This document shows positions 33,355-45,588 of a stretch of 64,000 bases of DNA, piece by piece. Where the stretch lies: contig JAULSR010000002.1 of the NCBI GenBank assembly GCA_030512295.1, positions 4,464,001 to 4,528,000 on the forward strand, written 5' to 3'. Position numbers and translations under genes: made by a program. Every line of letters begins with the position of its first letter. Positions within the stretch are counted from its first letter, which is position 1. Below the pieces are notes generated by a model. That model did not search any database. It saw only the letters and a program-made list of their open reading frames with translations, and was not told where the DNA came from. Source of the stretch: Bombardia bombarda (Eukaryota > Ascomycota > Sordariomycetes > Sordariales > Lasiosphaeriaceae).

Positions 33355-33796
33355 ATCTGCGAGTTTGTCGCGTTGTTTAAGTACGCTGGTGGTGATGGAT
33401 GTATGGGTGGTGATGTCTCGTGTGAATGCGAAAGACAAGGGCGAGGTCAACGGGATTGAGAGCGGGAGGGCGGCGCGAATCAATCACGAAGCGTATAGCG
33501 CCCACTGTACCTTCGTGGATTTGGGGCCCGCACTGGCAGAAAAAAAAGTCCGTTACGGGTAAACATCGGTAAACCTTAATTCTTCCCGACAGGCGATCCC
33601 CTGGCCCCCAGTCGCGCGCGACCACCCAAGAAGATGCGTACTAATGCTTAGGAATTGGTGGCGCGCAAAAGTCCATCTCCAGCCAGCGACCCGTCTCTAG
33701 CGACCTGTCTCCAGTTCCACCTTTCTATTTCGAATTCGCATATAGACACGCGCCGCGACATATTATTCAATTCTGGGTCTGACCAACTACGGCACC
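33355..33796. promoter_or_regulatory. Bidirectional promoter of FAL1 and SF3A3
   Basis: 442 bases between the two start codons; nothing but the two promoters fits here. No clear TATA box. Short frames within it are chance overlaps. Confidence 0.6.
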
Positions 33797-35361
33797 ATGT
33801 TATTCGAGGAGCAGCGATATATCCATGAGGACCTCGAGCGCCTCGAACAGGGCATCGCGGATCGTATGGGCGAGGAGCCCAAACACGTAAGTTATACTCG
33901 TTTGAGGCCTTTTTGAAGTATTACGCACTGACTGGCATGGCATAATTACAGATCCGCGACCGTCTAAACCGCGACCATGAAGTATCCCAGCTTCTCGACC
34001 AAATCCAACAGCAATCCGCCGAGCTCCTTCCTCTCTACGAGGACAAGGCTGGCTTGCGTTCTAAGGAGATGCTGCAAATCGGGTCTGGGGATGCCTTTGA
34101 GGAGTTTTACCGACAAGTAGCCAGCATTCGTGAGCATCATTCGCGATATCAAAATGAGCAGGCCGAGAACTCGGAGCAGTGGTATCGGCCGCGCAAAGGC
34201 GACGACCACCCATACATTGTCGAGAGCATGTTTTCCGGAGAGGAGGCATACGGCCGTTTCTTCGATATGCACACCTGTCATGAGTCATACCTAAATCTGC
34301 CAAACGTCAAGCGCCTAGCCTATATGCAGTACTTGGACGTGTTTGCCAATTTCCAGCCGGGTTATGGTGGGGTGAAGCGCGCCGACAAGTTGACAGACGT
34401 GTACTTTAAGTACCTTGGCGAGCTGATGGAATACCTCGAGTCATTTATGCGAAGGACTAGGCCTTTGGAGAACCTCGACAAGGTGTTTGGCAGCTGGGAT
34501 AAGGACTTTGAGGAGGCCTGGGAGAAGGACCAAGTCGAGGGCTGGCAGAGGGAGAAGTTGAGCGCGAAGAACAATGCTTCGGCCAAGGCTTTAAGCACGG
34601 CTGAAGCAGTCTGGTGCGAAGCGTGCGAGAAGGACTTCAAGAACGAGAACGTGTACAAGGGACATATTGGTGGTCGGAAACACACAAAGGCCGCCGAGGT
34701 TCTGGCTCAGCTTCACGATTCGTCGAATGGCGCCGCAAGTGGAGGCCACGTATCCTTGGCATTCAGATTAAAGGAGCGGGCCGTTGCAGAGAGGGAATTC
34801 CGGGTCAAGAAACTGGCCAGTGCAATGAGTACCGTGAGAGACGACACAAGAGTAAATGTCGAACGCCGGCAGGGCATGACGGAGCGAGAACGAGCACAGG
34901 AGCTGGAGAACCTGTACAACTTGACATCAGAGCAACAGAACAAGGAAGCCGAGGACGAAGAGGACGAAGATGGAGACGACAAGATTTACAATCCGCTCAA
35001 ACTTCCGCTTGCTTGGGATGGAAAGCCCATCCCCTTCTGGCTGTACAGATTACATGGCCTGGGTCAGGAGTTCCCATGCGAGATCTGCGGCAACTTTGTC
35101 TACCGGGGTCGGCGAGCCTTTGACAAGCACTTCAACGAGACCAATCACATCACAAATCTCAAGCGCTTGGGCATCACCAATACCCACCTCTTCCGCGATA
35201 TCACGGCAATAGAAGAAGCAATGAAACTGTGGGACAAGATCCAGCGCGACGCCAAGAAGGGCACTATCGATGATGGTGCTATCGTCCAGATGGAGGATGC
35301 TGAGGGCAATGTCATGCCAGAAAAGGTCTATCTCGATCTGCAGAAGCAGGGTCTGCTATAA
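33797..35361 (+). CDS. SF3A3: Splicing factor SF3a60 (SF3A subunit 3/Prp9)
   Basis: Two exons, 33797-33886 and 33952-35361, phase 0, 499 residues. The N-terminal MLFEEQRYIHEDLERLEQ is the conserved SF3a60 start. The middle has the FEEFYRQV and PYIVESMFSGEEAYGR segments of the family, then a U1-type zinc finger CEACEKDFKNENVYKGHIGGRKH-like (about 252-275, Cys2/His2). An acidic linker leads to the C-terminal FWLYRLHGLGQEF-CEICGNFVYRGRRAFDKHF zinc finger (about 406-430) that binds the U2 snRNP/SF3b. The protein helps recruit U2 snRNP to the branch point. Divergent from FAL1. Confidence 0.94.
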
Positions 35362-35903
35362 GAGCCTACGGAGATGGACCGGATCGGGCTGAAGGCAGAG
35401 GTGTCGACAGTATTTTGTACAAAAAGTGTTTTAGCTAATACCCATAAATAAGGCTTATCTGGAAGAGCTGCAGATAGATACGCGCATCTCGTGCATTTAA
35501 ACATGACCAATTGCTTATGCTCCCAAGCCTCTTTCCTCCCCCTATTGTTCCGGTGACCAAGTGCGGCAGAGTGCAGAAGCTTGAGAAATTGCAAAGTTGG
35601 ACCCACTTAACTGTAACTGTCGAACTGTGATTGGCTTTCGGCTGGACAAGGAAGCCTGGAAGCACGTCACCCCAGGCTCCGGTGCATGACAAGCTGGAAC
35701 AACAACAAAAGTTGAAGTGGTAAACAACATCATTCGGTCACAACAACAAACTCATCTCCCTCCGGTCGCATACATAGATTTCAATTTCCCTTTTATCTCT
35801 TGGTACTACCTTTTTGCGAATGGCCGAGTTGAGGACGCGTACAGTGACACATGGCAGCCCCGATTGACGCTGAACGCTGAATGCTTAGCGAAACCTCGAA
35901 GCA
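35362..35903. other. Intergenic, promoter of SLX1, nothing else seen
   Basis: 540 bases between SF3A3 and SLX1, both on the plus strand. Short frames overlap on both strands and carry no motif. Confidence 0.5.
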
Positions 35904-36986
35904 ATGGCAAGCCAAACAAAGCCCATTCCGGCCCTGTACACCGTCTACATCCTGCGATCGACCGTGCGTCACGCTTCGCTCTACATTGGCTCGACGCCAA
36001 ACCCTCCGCGACGGCTGAGCCAACACAATGGCGTGGTACGTGGCGGGGCAGTCCGAACTTCGAAGGGCAGCCTCCGACCGTGGGAGATGGTAGGGCTGGT
36101 GTCTGGCTTTCCAAGCATGGTGGCAGCATTGAAGTTTGAGTATGCATTGCCTTCCCTCCCCTCCTGTGCCGCAGATGCTCATGTGTATACCTTGTCCAGA
36201 TGGGCCTTGACAAACCCACACCTGTCGATGCACATCCCCTCGACCTCGCGGCTCACCGTGTCGACCCAGGTGAAAGCCAACGGCCACCCGCGCCGGCCAC
36301 CCAAGAGCTTGACCTCGGTTCTGTCCAACCTCCACCTGCTGTTGCGCGTCCCCAGCTTCGCCTGCTGGCCGCTGAAGGCGCACTTCTTTGCCCCCGAGGT
36401 TTATGCGGCTTGGCAGAAATGGTCCACGACAGCGAATGAGCAGCTGCGGGCCAGCTTGCCCGTCGTGACCTGCTTTGGGCCCCCACCGAAGGACACCACT
36501 TCAACCTCGAGAGCCACCGCTAAGGAGGACGACATCGCGTCGCGTGAAGAAGGGAGCGAAGAAGTGGAATCACCCACGCCATGGGGCATTCACGCACTCC
36601 CGCTGGACTACGAACCGATGAAAGACTACGTAGCCAAGGGACAGGGCATATTCGAGTTCGAGCAGGAGGGAGACTGCGTCGTCTGTCGGGAGGCAATCGT
36701 CTCGGGCCAGGGCCTACATGCGCTTTGTGCAAACGGCGCCTGTGATGGCGTCGGCCACCTCGCTTGCTGGAGCAGACAGCTCCTTCCTCGTACTGGCGAG
36801 AATGCAGACGATATCTTGCCAGTCCAAGGGAAATGCCCAAAATGCCACGGGGATGTCCAATGGGGTGATATGATGACAGAGCTCACGCTGCGTCTGAGAG
36901 GGCAGAAGGAGGTAGAGAAGCTTCTCAAGACTAAGAGGAAGAGACGCGTGGCCAAGGCAAATATCAAGACTGTGGTCGCAACTTGA
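35904..36986 (+). CDS. SLX1: Structure-specific endonuclease subunit SLX1
   Basis: The GIY-YIG nuclease domain starts at residue 11 (LYTVYILRS, ASLYIGSTPNPPRRLSQHNG). The apparent single frame hides an in-frame 60-base intron at 36140-36199 (GTATGC donor, TTGTCCAG acceptor) with no stop. Splicing turns KFEYALPS... into KFEWALTNPHLS, the conserved FEWAWQNPH-type motif of Slx1, and gives 340 residues. The C-terminus has the Cys-rich RING/PHD-like domain CVVCREAIV...CANGACDGVGHLACW...GKCPKCHG that binds Slx4. With Slx4 the enzyme cuts branched DNA, such as Holliday junctions and 5' flaps. The N-terminal Met is the first one in front of the domain. Confidence 0.93.
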   Translation: MASQTKPIPALYTVYILRSTVRHASLYIGSTPNPPRRLSQHNGVVRGGAVRTSKGSLRPWEMVGLVSGFPSMVAALKFEYALPSLPSCAADAHVYTLSRWALTNPHLSMHIPSTSRLTVSTQVKANGHPRRPPKSLTSVLSNLHLLLRVPSFACWPLKAHFFAPEVYAAWQKWSTTANEQLRASLPVVTCFGPPPKDTTSTSRATAKEDDIASREEGSEEVESPTPWGIHALPLDYEPMKDYVAKGQGIFEFEQEGDCVVCREAIVSGQGLHALCANGACDGVGHLACWSRQLLPRTGENADDILPVQGKCPKCHGDVQWGDMMTELTLRLRGQKEVEKLLKTKRKRRVAKANIKTVVAT

Positions 36987-37336
36987 TGGAACCGAATTTG
37001 AGGTCAGAATCGAATATCGAAATATTGATAAGGTGTTTGTGTTTTTGGTTTGTTTTTACTTCTTTGAATGGAGGAAGCACGAATGCGCATTGGTTGGATT
37101 TACACGGCGTTGAAGTTTCGAAAAGAGCGGTCAGACTGTCAGGCCAAGGCGGCCTCCGTCGGTGTTTCTACCTTACTTTCTAGGATATGTTTGTGAGAAA
37201 AATACCACAATGAGATCTTGCACAAAAAAAAAAAAGACTGTTCGTAATTGTCGTCTATTATCATACTTGAGTATTTTATCTTCGATAAAGGCAGTGTCGT
37301 TGCGGTCGTGTCGCAGTCGCTGGCGCCAAGGTACAG

Positions 37337-37377
37337 TCAGGTACGAAGTGCAAAGTACTTCGTACCTGAAACTTTGC
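37337..37377 (+). repeat. Interlocked inverted repeats (pseudoknot-like layout)
   Basis: A perfect 13-base arm TCAGGTACGAAGT (37337-37349) pairs with ACTTCGTACCTGA (37357-37369). The 7-base loop GCAAAGT (37350-37356) is itself the exact complement of ACTTTGC at 37371-37377, giving the order A-B-A'-B'. Such an interleaved order can form a pseudoknot if transcribed. It could also be a relic of a palindromic element. Confidence 0.6.
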
Positions 37378-37644
37378 GGTGTCTCTCCAGCCACGACCGA
37401 CAGCCACGAGAAGCCACAGATGTCGTCGGGATTTGGACAGGGACATTGCCGACTCAGGTTACACGTATGTGATGAGTCAGCTGAGATCTGCCCCGCAGCA
37501 GCCCCAATTCTTGTGTCTTAGCACCCTTTTCCAACGTCAATTCTTCACTGATTGGCGCATTAGGCGATAAAGAATGGGCCAACCCCTGCTGATATCAGAT
37601 ATATCCCTTTTTTCCCCTTCGCTCTTCTTTCAATTGAACTGAAC

Positions 37645-37665
37645 GCCGCCGCCGCCGCCGCCGCC
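37645..37665 (+). repeat. GCC trinucleotide repeat, 7 units
   Basis: Seven exact GCC units outside any called gene. Confidence 0.9.
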
Positions 37666-38813
37666 ACCCTGCTACGCTTGCGGAAATGCACGCATTGTTT
37701 GTCCCCATGCCACTCTAGCCGGGAGCTGCGGCATCCAACCCAGACATGGGCGCAACTGGATGAAAGCTCAATTGGCCGAGTTTGTGAAGAGGGAAATCAT
37801 GTCTCTTTTTTTCTTTCCTTCTTTCCTTTTAAGTGCACACATCAGGCCATTGTCTCGTGAGTTGTCTGTCCTCTCTCGGTCTGCTTGTTGATTTTACCTC
37901 CGATGGGATGATTCATTAGTCGTACACAGGGCAATCTTGCGTGTTCATGGCGCTGACCACCCATTTCCCCATTTTTCCATCGCATCCCTCTTCTGCTCCG
38001 TTTCCCTCCCTGCCCTTCGCACCGCTCCACATGACTGCTCTAGATTGTCCGACGTCAACCCTTAATTATTAGCAATCTGTATCGCCCTTTTTTCCACGAT
38101 CAGTGCCAGAGCGTTCAAGCCCCAGGTCCGCCCGTCGAGCTGATCAAGTTGACGGACTGTAACAACAGCTGCATCGCAACGACGGGAGCAACGACGGGAG
38201 GTGGGCAAGCCTTTTCGGGAGAATGCGACCAAGATAAGTCCGGGTGGCTCCTCCATATCCAGACAAGCGCTTGGAGCTATCGCCATCTATACTATGTACA
38301 TCCATCACGCGCAAAAAAAACGTATCCATGTATGTGCAGTACACACAGTACATGACAGGTACATGCCTATATATACACATGCATGACCTGCAGCCCACCC
38401 CATCACACTCCCATCGCCTGCGGCCATGTCATCGATGGTCATTGTTGGTTCTGGCCGCATACCGTGTGCACACGTAGACAATCAATTGAAAGAGGGGAGG
38501 AATAAACAGGCAGGTGGGTACTTGACCATACCGCATTTTGCGGGTATCAAAGCCTGAACAGCGACAGAAGAGGGACCTGGAGGCAGGGAGGGACATGCGC
38601 CTCAGCCTCATTACAGAAGCTCCAGCTCCCTCGGTAATTATTCAGTATAATAGCAGACCATCGGATATAGCAATTACCTACAGGTATGCGCTCGTAGCGT
38701 TTTATTATATTTGAGGATAAAGGTCCAGAGTCAGACATCCAGACTGCCTGTCGAGCATAAATAGGTAGTATTACCAAAGAAGGTTCGACGACTGTCTCGC
38801 AACCCCATTAGCG

Positions 38814-38835
38814 CCCCCCCCCCCCCCCCCCCCCC
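38814..38835 (+). repeat. C22 homopolymer
   Basis: Twenty-two consecutive C followed by T. Homopolymers this long are prone to length errors in sequencing and assembly. Confidence 0.9.
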
Positions 38836-39170
38836 TCCCTAATGGCCCCATCAGCCTAGAAGCCCCAGTGTTCCGAGACCCACCAGATGCCGCAAGGTGG
38901 TGAATGCACATCATGTCATGTACTTTGCCAGTCGGTAAGGTAAATCAATGTATCCGTATTCCGTACCGTAGTGTAGCTCAGAATTTAGCTTCGGTAGGGA
39001 GGTATTTTGCGCCTCCCCATTTCGTCCCGACAGCTGCCGCCTTACCTCGCCTTTCTTGGAACGTCTCCCGTCTCCCGTGGACCGTGGTCCCATGCTCCCA
39101 CCCACCCATCGCCCCGTCTCCGCCGCTTGCTCTTTCCTTCCCACGCTCCACGCTTCGGTCACCTTTGCTA

Positions 39171-39212
39171 CCTCGTTACCTCGTTACCTCGTTATCTCGT
39201 TACCTCGCTACC
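39171..39212 (+). repeat. Short tandem repeat of TCGTTACC units
   Basis: About five imperfect 8-base units ahead of the KDM5 start, in a CT-rich leader region. Confidence 0.8.
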
Positions 39213-39776
39213 TTCACCTCCAACCTTTACCTTAGGTTTCTTTCCTCTTTCCCCGATTTCCCTACTAACCACGCACCCCCTCTGGGACCCAATTCACCTC
39301 CCATTCTTACCCGCCTCTGCAAAATCGCCCCGAGACTTATTCCACAAACCTGTGTGAGTTTGACGCATTGCAAAAAGCCAGCCGGTGTTTCTGGTGCGAG
39401 TTTTGACCGGCCCGACTTTTCGATATTTTGATGCGAAATCCTGGGGTGGTTCGTGGACGTTTATGCTTTGCTGGATTTATGCTTTGCTAGACCTATACTT
39501 TCCGGTGCGCGCGCCCTTCCCACTTTCCCTCAAGCTCAAATCTTGCTGCACACTCGACACGGTGCATCTTCTAACTAGACAAAAAACCCACAGCCATTCC
39601 TGTGGCCCTTGTCACCTCGCTGTCGTGCCACTGCGCCCCGAAGAGCCCACATTCTACGATGCGCCGGACACATCACTGACCCGCGACTCGGACATTTCCC
39701 CCATTATAGACACACCGCTGGCCGATAATTCGTCTGGTTCGTTGCCAAACACACCACACAGGTGTCTCCAAAGATC

Positions 39777-42700
39777 ATGGTCCAGGCGCCCTCTGCCGGC
39801 GGGCTGACCGTGCTGGCTAGCGCGGGCCCCTCGAGCGCCAATGCGAGCTCGCGAGGTTCCCCTGCCGTGACCGCTTCCGTCACCCTCGGCGGCACTGGCA
39901 AATCCAAAACGGCACAAGTCAACTCGAACGGATATCATCCCCCGAAAGCGCAGAACCCGCTCAGCTCTCTAAGGAGCCCCCCTCTCAATCTATCCTCGGT
40001 AGAGCGGCGAGGGCAACCCACAGCGTGCAAGGAACCACTGAAGAAGAAGAATCGCCCCCACGATCTTGAAGAGGCACCCACATATCTCCCGACAGAGGAG
40101 GAATGGAAGGAGCCATTCGAGTACATCAGGAAGATTTCGCCAGAGGCGTCAAAATACGGTATTTGCAAGGTCATACCACCAGATGTGTGGACTCCTGATT
40201 TTGCAATCGACACTGAGGTGAGCGCTTTCGGAGTGCCGAGGCTACCAAGCCGGGCTGCGGCGACATCTGCGACTAGGCAGCTTAGGCGGCACCTTCGGCA
40301 TGGAGGTGGCCTCTGCCCGTGGCACTGATTATGATGAGTTCTGAGTAATGCTTTGCTGACACGAGCCGTCACCCACAGAGATTCCATTTTCGCACCCGAA
40401 AGCAAGAGCTAAACTCTGTCGAGGGCAGTAAGCCTCCCCATTTCCTCAAGCCCAGTCAATCTTCCCCCGCCGAGTCCACTACTAAAGGAAATGGTCTAGG
40501 CACACGCGCGACTCTGTCATATCTCGACGCTCTTGCCAAATTCCACAAACAACAAGGCACGTCCCTCACCCGATGGCCATATGTCGACAAAAAGCCCCTC
40601 GATCTCTATCGCCTGAAAAAGGCGGTCGAGGCCCGAGGTGGATTTGAAAAGGTGTGCAAGCTGAAGAAGTGGGCCGAAATTGGGCGTGACCTTGGGTACA
40701 GCGGCAAGATCATGTCGTCCTTATCCACGTCCTTGAAGAATTCGTATCAGAAATACCTCTGCCCATACGAAGAGTACCTGCGGATAGCCAAGCCGGGCGT
40801 CCACCAACAGCTGGAGCTGGAATATGGCGGGCCTCTCACACCCAGCCCTGCCCCTAGCCCGATGAAGCGATCGACTGTCCACACACCTTCCAGCCTCCGC
40901 GCGGAATCGCCGGCACGGCATGCCACAGACGCCCTACAGGCAACGGTGAACGGACACGTCAAGGATTCTGATCGGGACGTTCAGATGGCAGATGCACCAG
41001 CCCCTGGGGCGCCACCAGTGACATCCGGGTTCACAGCCATCAACTCGGGTGGTTTCACCGCAGTCAATTCTGGGTTCACCAGCGTGAACCGCCCATTGGC
41101 TCCCGCTGCTGACACAAAGGCATCTACCCCGGCGAAACAATTCAGCACACCTCTGCCATCTGCCAAGAACACGCCCGAATATCGTCCCTCATCGCTCGGC
41201 CCTGCTGCCCTCAAGCGACAGCTAAGCTGCGATAGCCTAGACTCCGCAAAGAAAGACGCAGCTGCAGCCGACAAGGATGATGGCGAGGCCGGTAGCCGCA
41301 GGAGTAAGCGCCTAAAGAAAGGTCAGTCATCTGTTGCTTTCTCAGCCTTTCCATCTATATTCCCAAACCACATTCCTAGCATATGTGAGAGCTGCGCACT
41401 GTGGCACCAAGACAGTGGCTCTGCGTCAGGGGTGCGCCAAGTTAATGCGCTCTGCCAAGTCCCCCCGCTTTCTTTCATGTCATTCCCGCCCTAGCATTTC
41501 CTATTGGTGATACGTTCGCGCACTGACATGGTTGATTTGCAGATGCCGTGCCAACTGTCGCCGGCTCGCACATGTCGCTCTTCCGTCCCCGGATCCACCG
41601 AGACGAAACATTGGCCACTGGAGAGGTATGTCAAAAACGCCATTCTTTTTGTTCTTGTGTGAGGATGAAATTGACATGCGAACAGAAATGCGAGCAATGT
41701 GGTAAAGGCAATAACGACGGCGGCTTTCTTCTTGTGTGTGAGTCCTGCGACCATGGATATCACGGCTCTTGTTTGGACCAGCCCCTCAAAACGAAACCGG
41801 AAAACGAATGGAACTGCGCCCGGTGTCTTGTCGGTGATGGCCAGTTTGGCTTCGAAGAAGGCGGGCTGTATTCACTCAAACAGTTTCAAGAGAAGGCCGC
41901 CGACTTCAAGCAGGGATATTTTGAGAAAAAAATGCCGTTCGACCCGATACTCAACTGCCACCGGCCGGTCACAGAGGACGATGTCGAGCGTGAATTTTGG
42001 CGACTGGTTGCGGATCTTCAGGTGACGGTTGAGGTCGAATACGGCGCTGATATTCACTGCACGACTCATGGCTCGGGATTCCCGACCGTCGAGAAGAACC
42101 CTGACGACCCTTACGCAATCGACCCTTGGAATCTCAACCTTTTGCCTCTCCATCCTGAGAGCTTGTTTAAGCATATCAAGTCTGATATCTCTGGCATGAC
42201 GGTTCCCTGGGTATATGTTGGCATGATCTTCTCGACCTTCTGCTGGCACAATGAAGATCATTATTCCTACTCCGCCAACTATCAACACTTTGGCGCCACC
42301 AAAACCTGGTACGGAATTCCTGGCGAGGATGCAGCAAAATTCGAAGCCGCAATGCGCGAGGCTGTTCCTGAGCTCTTCGAGACACAACCAGATCTTCTGT
42401 TCCAGCTCGTCACCTTGCTCACTCCCGACCAGCTAAAGAAGGCAGGCGTGCGTGTCTACGCACTTGATCAGCGTGCGGGACAGTTCGTCATCACCTTCCC
42501 TCAAGCGTACCATGCCGGTTTTAATCATGGATTTAACTTTAACGAAGCCGTCAATTTCGCACCCAGTGATTGGGAACCCTTTGGTTTAGCCGGTGTGGAG
42601 AGACTTCAGGAGTTCCGGCGCCAGCCGTGCTTCTCTCACGATGAACTGCTATGGGCTGCAGCAGAGGGCATTGCCAGCGCAGGGTTGACGATTCAGACGG

Positions 42701-45588
42701 CGAAATGGTTGTCCCCCGCGCTGGAACGGATCCATCAGCGCGAGCTTGCACAGCGAAAGGACTTTATTGCCAGACATGACTTCATCGCAAAACACCAGGA
42801 TGCGAAACACCCAGTGGAACATCACCGCTGCGTCTTCAACGGGGAGACGAACGAAGAGTGTCCCATGACGTTTGTAGTCGATGACGCGGATGTGCCCGAG
42901 GAGGAGTATGGATGTTTCTACTGCAAGGCTTTCACATACCTATCGAGGTTTATTTGTTTAAAGACTGGCAAGGTGTTGTGTCTGATGCATGCAGGCACTC
43001 ACGACTGTTGCGATATCCAAGAATCGGACCGCTATCTTGGCAAGGATCATGCTCTCTACTACCGGAAAGCAAACGAAGCCATCCATGCTACTTCTAAAAA
43101 GGTGGCAGATAAGGCTCATCTTCCTCAGGCCTGGGAGGATAAGTACGAGAAGCTCTTAGACGAAGAGCCCACTCCGTCGCTGAAGGCAATGAGGGCGTTG
43201 CTCAGCGAGGGCGAGAAAATCCCATATGAGCTGCGTTCGCTCCCAGTTCTTAAAGAATTCGTTGAAAGATGCAATCATTGGGTCGAGGAGGCAACCAATT
43301 ACACTGTACGGAAGCAACAGAATCGCCGGAAGAGCGAGAAAACCTGGCTCAGTGGACCGCGGAAGTCAGTTGGGAGCTCCTACCAGGACCAAAAAGAGCG
43401 GGAACTGCGCAATGTGGCCAATGTCTATCGTCTTCTTGAACAAGCCGACCGTATCGGGTTCGAATGCCCTGAGATTGTACAGTTGCAGGAGCGTGCCGAT
43501 GCGATCAAGACCTTCCAAGAAAGTGCCAAGCGTATTCTGAACCAGCCAAGAGCGCAGTCAGTCGAGGCTGTTGAAGAGCTGCTCGATGAAGGCCAAAACT
43601 TTAATGTGGATATGCCTGAGGTCGAGCGGCTAGCTCGCGCCCTGGACCAGCTCAAGTGGGAGGAGAAAGCACAGGCAAGCCGGACCAAATTTCTGAGCCT
43701 CAGCGAAGTCAAGGACCTGATTGATGAGGGTGTTCGACTTGAGATTCCGGTGTACAATGACCTTCTCAAGCACTACAACGAGCAGCTTAGCCTTGGCGAC
43801 ACGTGGGAGAAGAAGGCCCAGGAACTAATCAAGGCCGATGCTGTCCACTATCCACAGCTCCAGGCGCTATCAGACCAGGTGCAAGCCAACCGGCTACCAG
43901 TCTCGCCTGAGACACTCGCCGCCGTGGACCAGATTCTGCATAAACAACGCGAAGCACACCGTCAAATTCTGGACCTGAATGAGCGCTCTCGGAATCCAGA
44001 CTATCGAAAGAGACCCAAATATGTAGAGGTTGCTGACATTATGAAGAAAATTGAGGAACTCCAGGCGAAACCGGTGGGCACGTTGGACCTCGAGAAGGAG
44101 CAGAAACGCCACGAAGATTGGATGCGCAAAGGCAAAAAGCTTTTTGGCAAGACCAACGCACCATTGCATATTCTCAAGTCCCACATGGACTACGTTTATG
44201 ACCGAAATCTTGACTGTTTCGATACTGTTCACGACAAACCTCGGGTACCAGCCGAGCCAGCATCCAGGGAGCCCAGCCCGGAGCGCAAGGACCTGCATCG
44301 GTGGGAAGACCCGCGGTTCCGAGAAGTGTTTTGCATCTGCCGCCGGACCGAAGCCGGTATGATGATTGAGTGTGAGCTGTGTCACGAATGGTATCATGGA
44401 AAGTGTCTCAAGATCGCGCGTGGCAAGGTCAAGGAGGACGACAAGTACACATGCCCAATTTGCGATTGGCGGATCAAGATTCCACGGGATGCCGCTCGGC
44501 CAAAACTGGAGGACCTGATATCCTGGTACGAGGAGGTGCCTGGGCTTCCGTTCCAGCCAGAAGAGGAGGAGGTGCTGAAGAAGATTATCGACAATGCGCA
44601 AGAGTTTCGGAGACACATCGGCTCGTTCTGCAACCCGATTCTTTCGACGGCATCCGAGGCCGAGACTCAGCGATTCTACCTCCGCAAGATCGAGGGCGCC
44701 GAGGTTCTTCTGGCCCATGAAACTAACTTTTTCCGACAGGAACTGCACAAGTGGAGTCCTGTGGCCCCTGAGCCGCCTCCGGTTCTTGAGCAGTCCAAGA
44801 GCACTCGCAAGCCCCGGCCGACAAAACTACAAAAGATGCTGGCCCAGTTTGGTGTGGACGACCCTGATGATCTACCTGAGAGTGTCAAGGGCAAGGCGAA
44901 CAGCCTGAAGCGCAAGGCACTGAATGCCGAAGCGGCAGCGGCAGCGGCGGGCACGTCTGGTATGGCCACGAGTCCTGGGGGTCACCCATACGGGTCAACA
45001 GGCCACCCGTATTTCTCGCGCCATTCGTCGGCGCAGCCACAAACGCCCGGGCTCTCGATTGCGAGCAGCTCACACATGCATCCCTCTCATGGACCTGGCT
45101 CATCCTCGTCTTCGCACGGCCACCACCACGGACGGTCTGACTCAAGCTCCATGATCTTCATGCAGGATGGCGGCGGTCCTGGTCCGCAACTGCTCGTGCC
45201 CGACACGTCGGCACTCAGCCTTGAGGACCACCTTTTGCGGGGCTTTCACGATAATGAAGATCTGAACGTCAACCTCCACACTGAAGCCGGCAGGGCCAAG
45301 GCAATAGATATTCTCGGTCGCACCGAGGATGGTCAACGGCAGGCCGAAGAGATCTTTGGCCCCGGCGTCTTCAATGGCAGCTCGTCGCGGGCGGATAATG
45401 ACCCTCTCGGCATTGGGAATGAAGGCGAGGGAGACGACAGCATGTTTGTCGACTTGGTCAATGATGATGACGACGAGAGCGACCGCCGGAAGATGGTGGG
45501 CGACCATCACTCGCATCGTGAGGATAGCATGAGCCTGGAGATGGAGCGGAACGACAATATGCACGTGGATTCACTGCTTGACGTATGA
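39777..45588 (+). CDS. KDM5/JARID1-type histone H3K4 demethylase (Lid2-like)
   Basis: Four exons: 39777-40217, 40379-41321, 41543-41625 and 41686-45588; total 1789 residues. The third intron (41626-41685) is 60 bases without a stop and can be missed, because the frame runs through it. Domains in order: JmjN (about 101-142), ARID (about 192-282), PHD1 KCEQCGKGNNDGGFLLVC (490-538), JmjC with Fe(II) ligands His677 and Glu679 (CWHNEDH) and His765 (AYHAGFNHG), a C5HC2 zinc finger (about 870-925), a PLU-1-like helical region, and PHD2 with FCICRRTEAGMMIECELC (about 1371-1417). The C-terminus is Gly/Ser/His-rich, then acidic. It oxidatively removes methyl groups from H3K4me2/3, using 2-oxoglutarate and Fe(II), and represses or tunes transcription. 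All catalytic ligands seen are intact. Confidence 0.95.

Larger units (their letters stand above)
36987..39776. other. 2.8-kb intergenic region with low-complexity DNA and an inverted repeat
   Basis: Between SLX1 and the KDM5 gene, both on the plus strand. It holds an interlocked inverted repeat (37337-37377), a GCC repeat (37645-37665), a C22 run (38814-38835) and a TCGTTACC repeat (39171-39212). No gene is supported: the frames are short or low-complexity, such as the 175-codon plus frame at 38904-39431. The last several hundred bases are probably the KDM5 leader. Confidence 0.5.

Noticed and set aside
38904..39431. 175-codon plus-strand frame before KDM5
   Set aside because: Made of CT-rich low-complexity DNA, likely the KDM5 leader.
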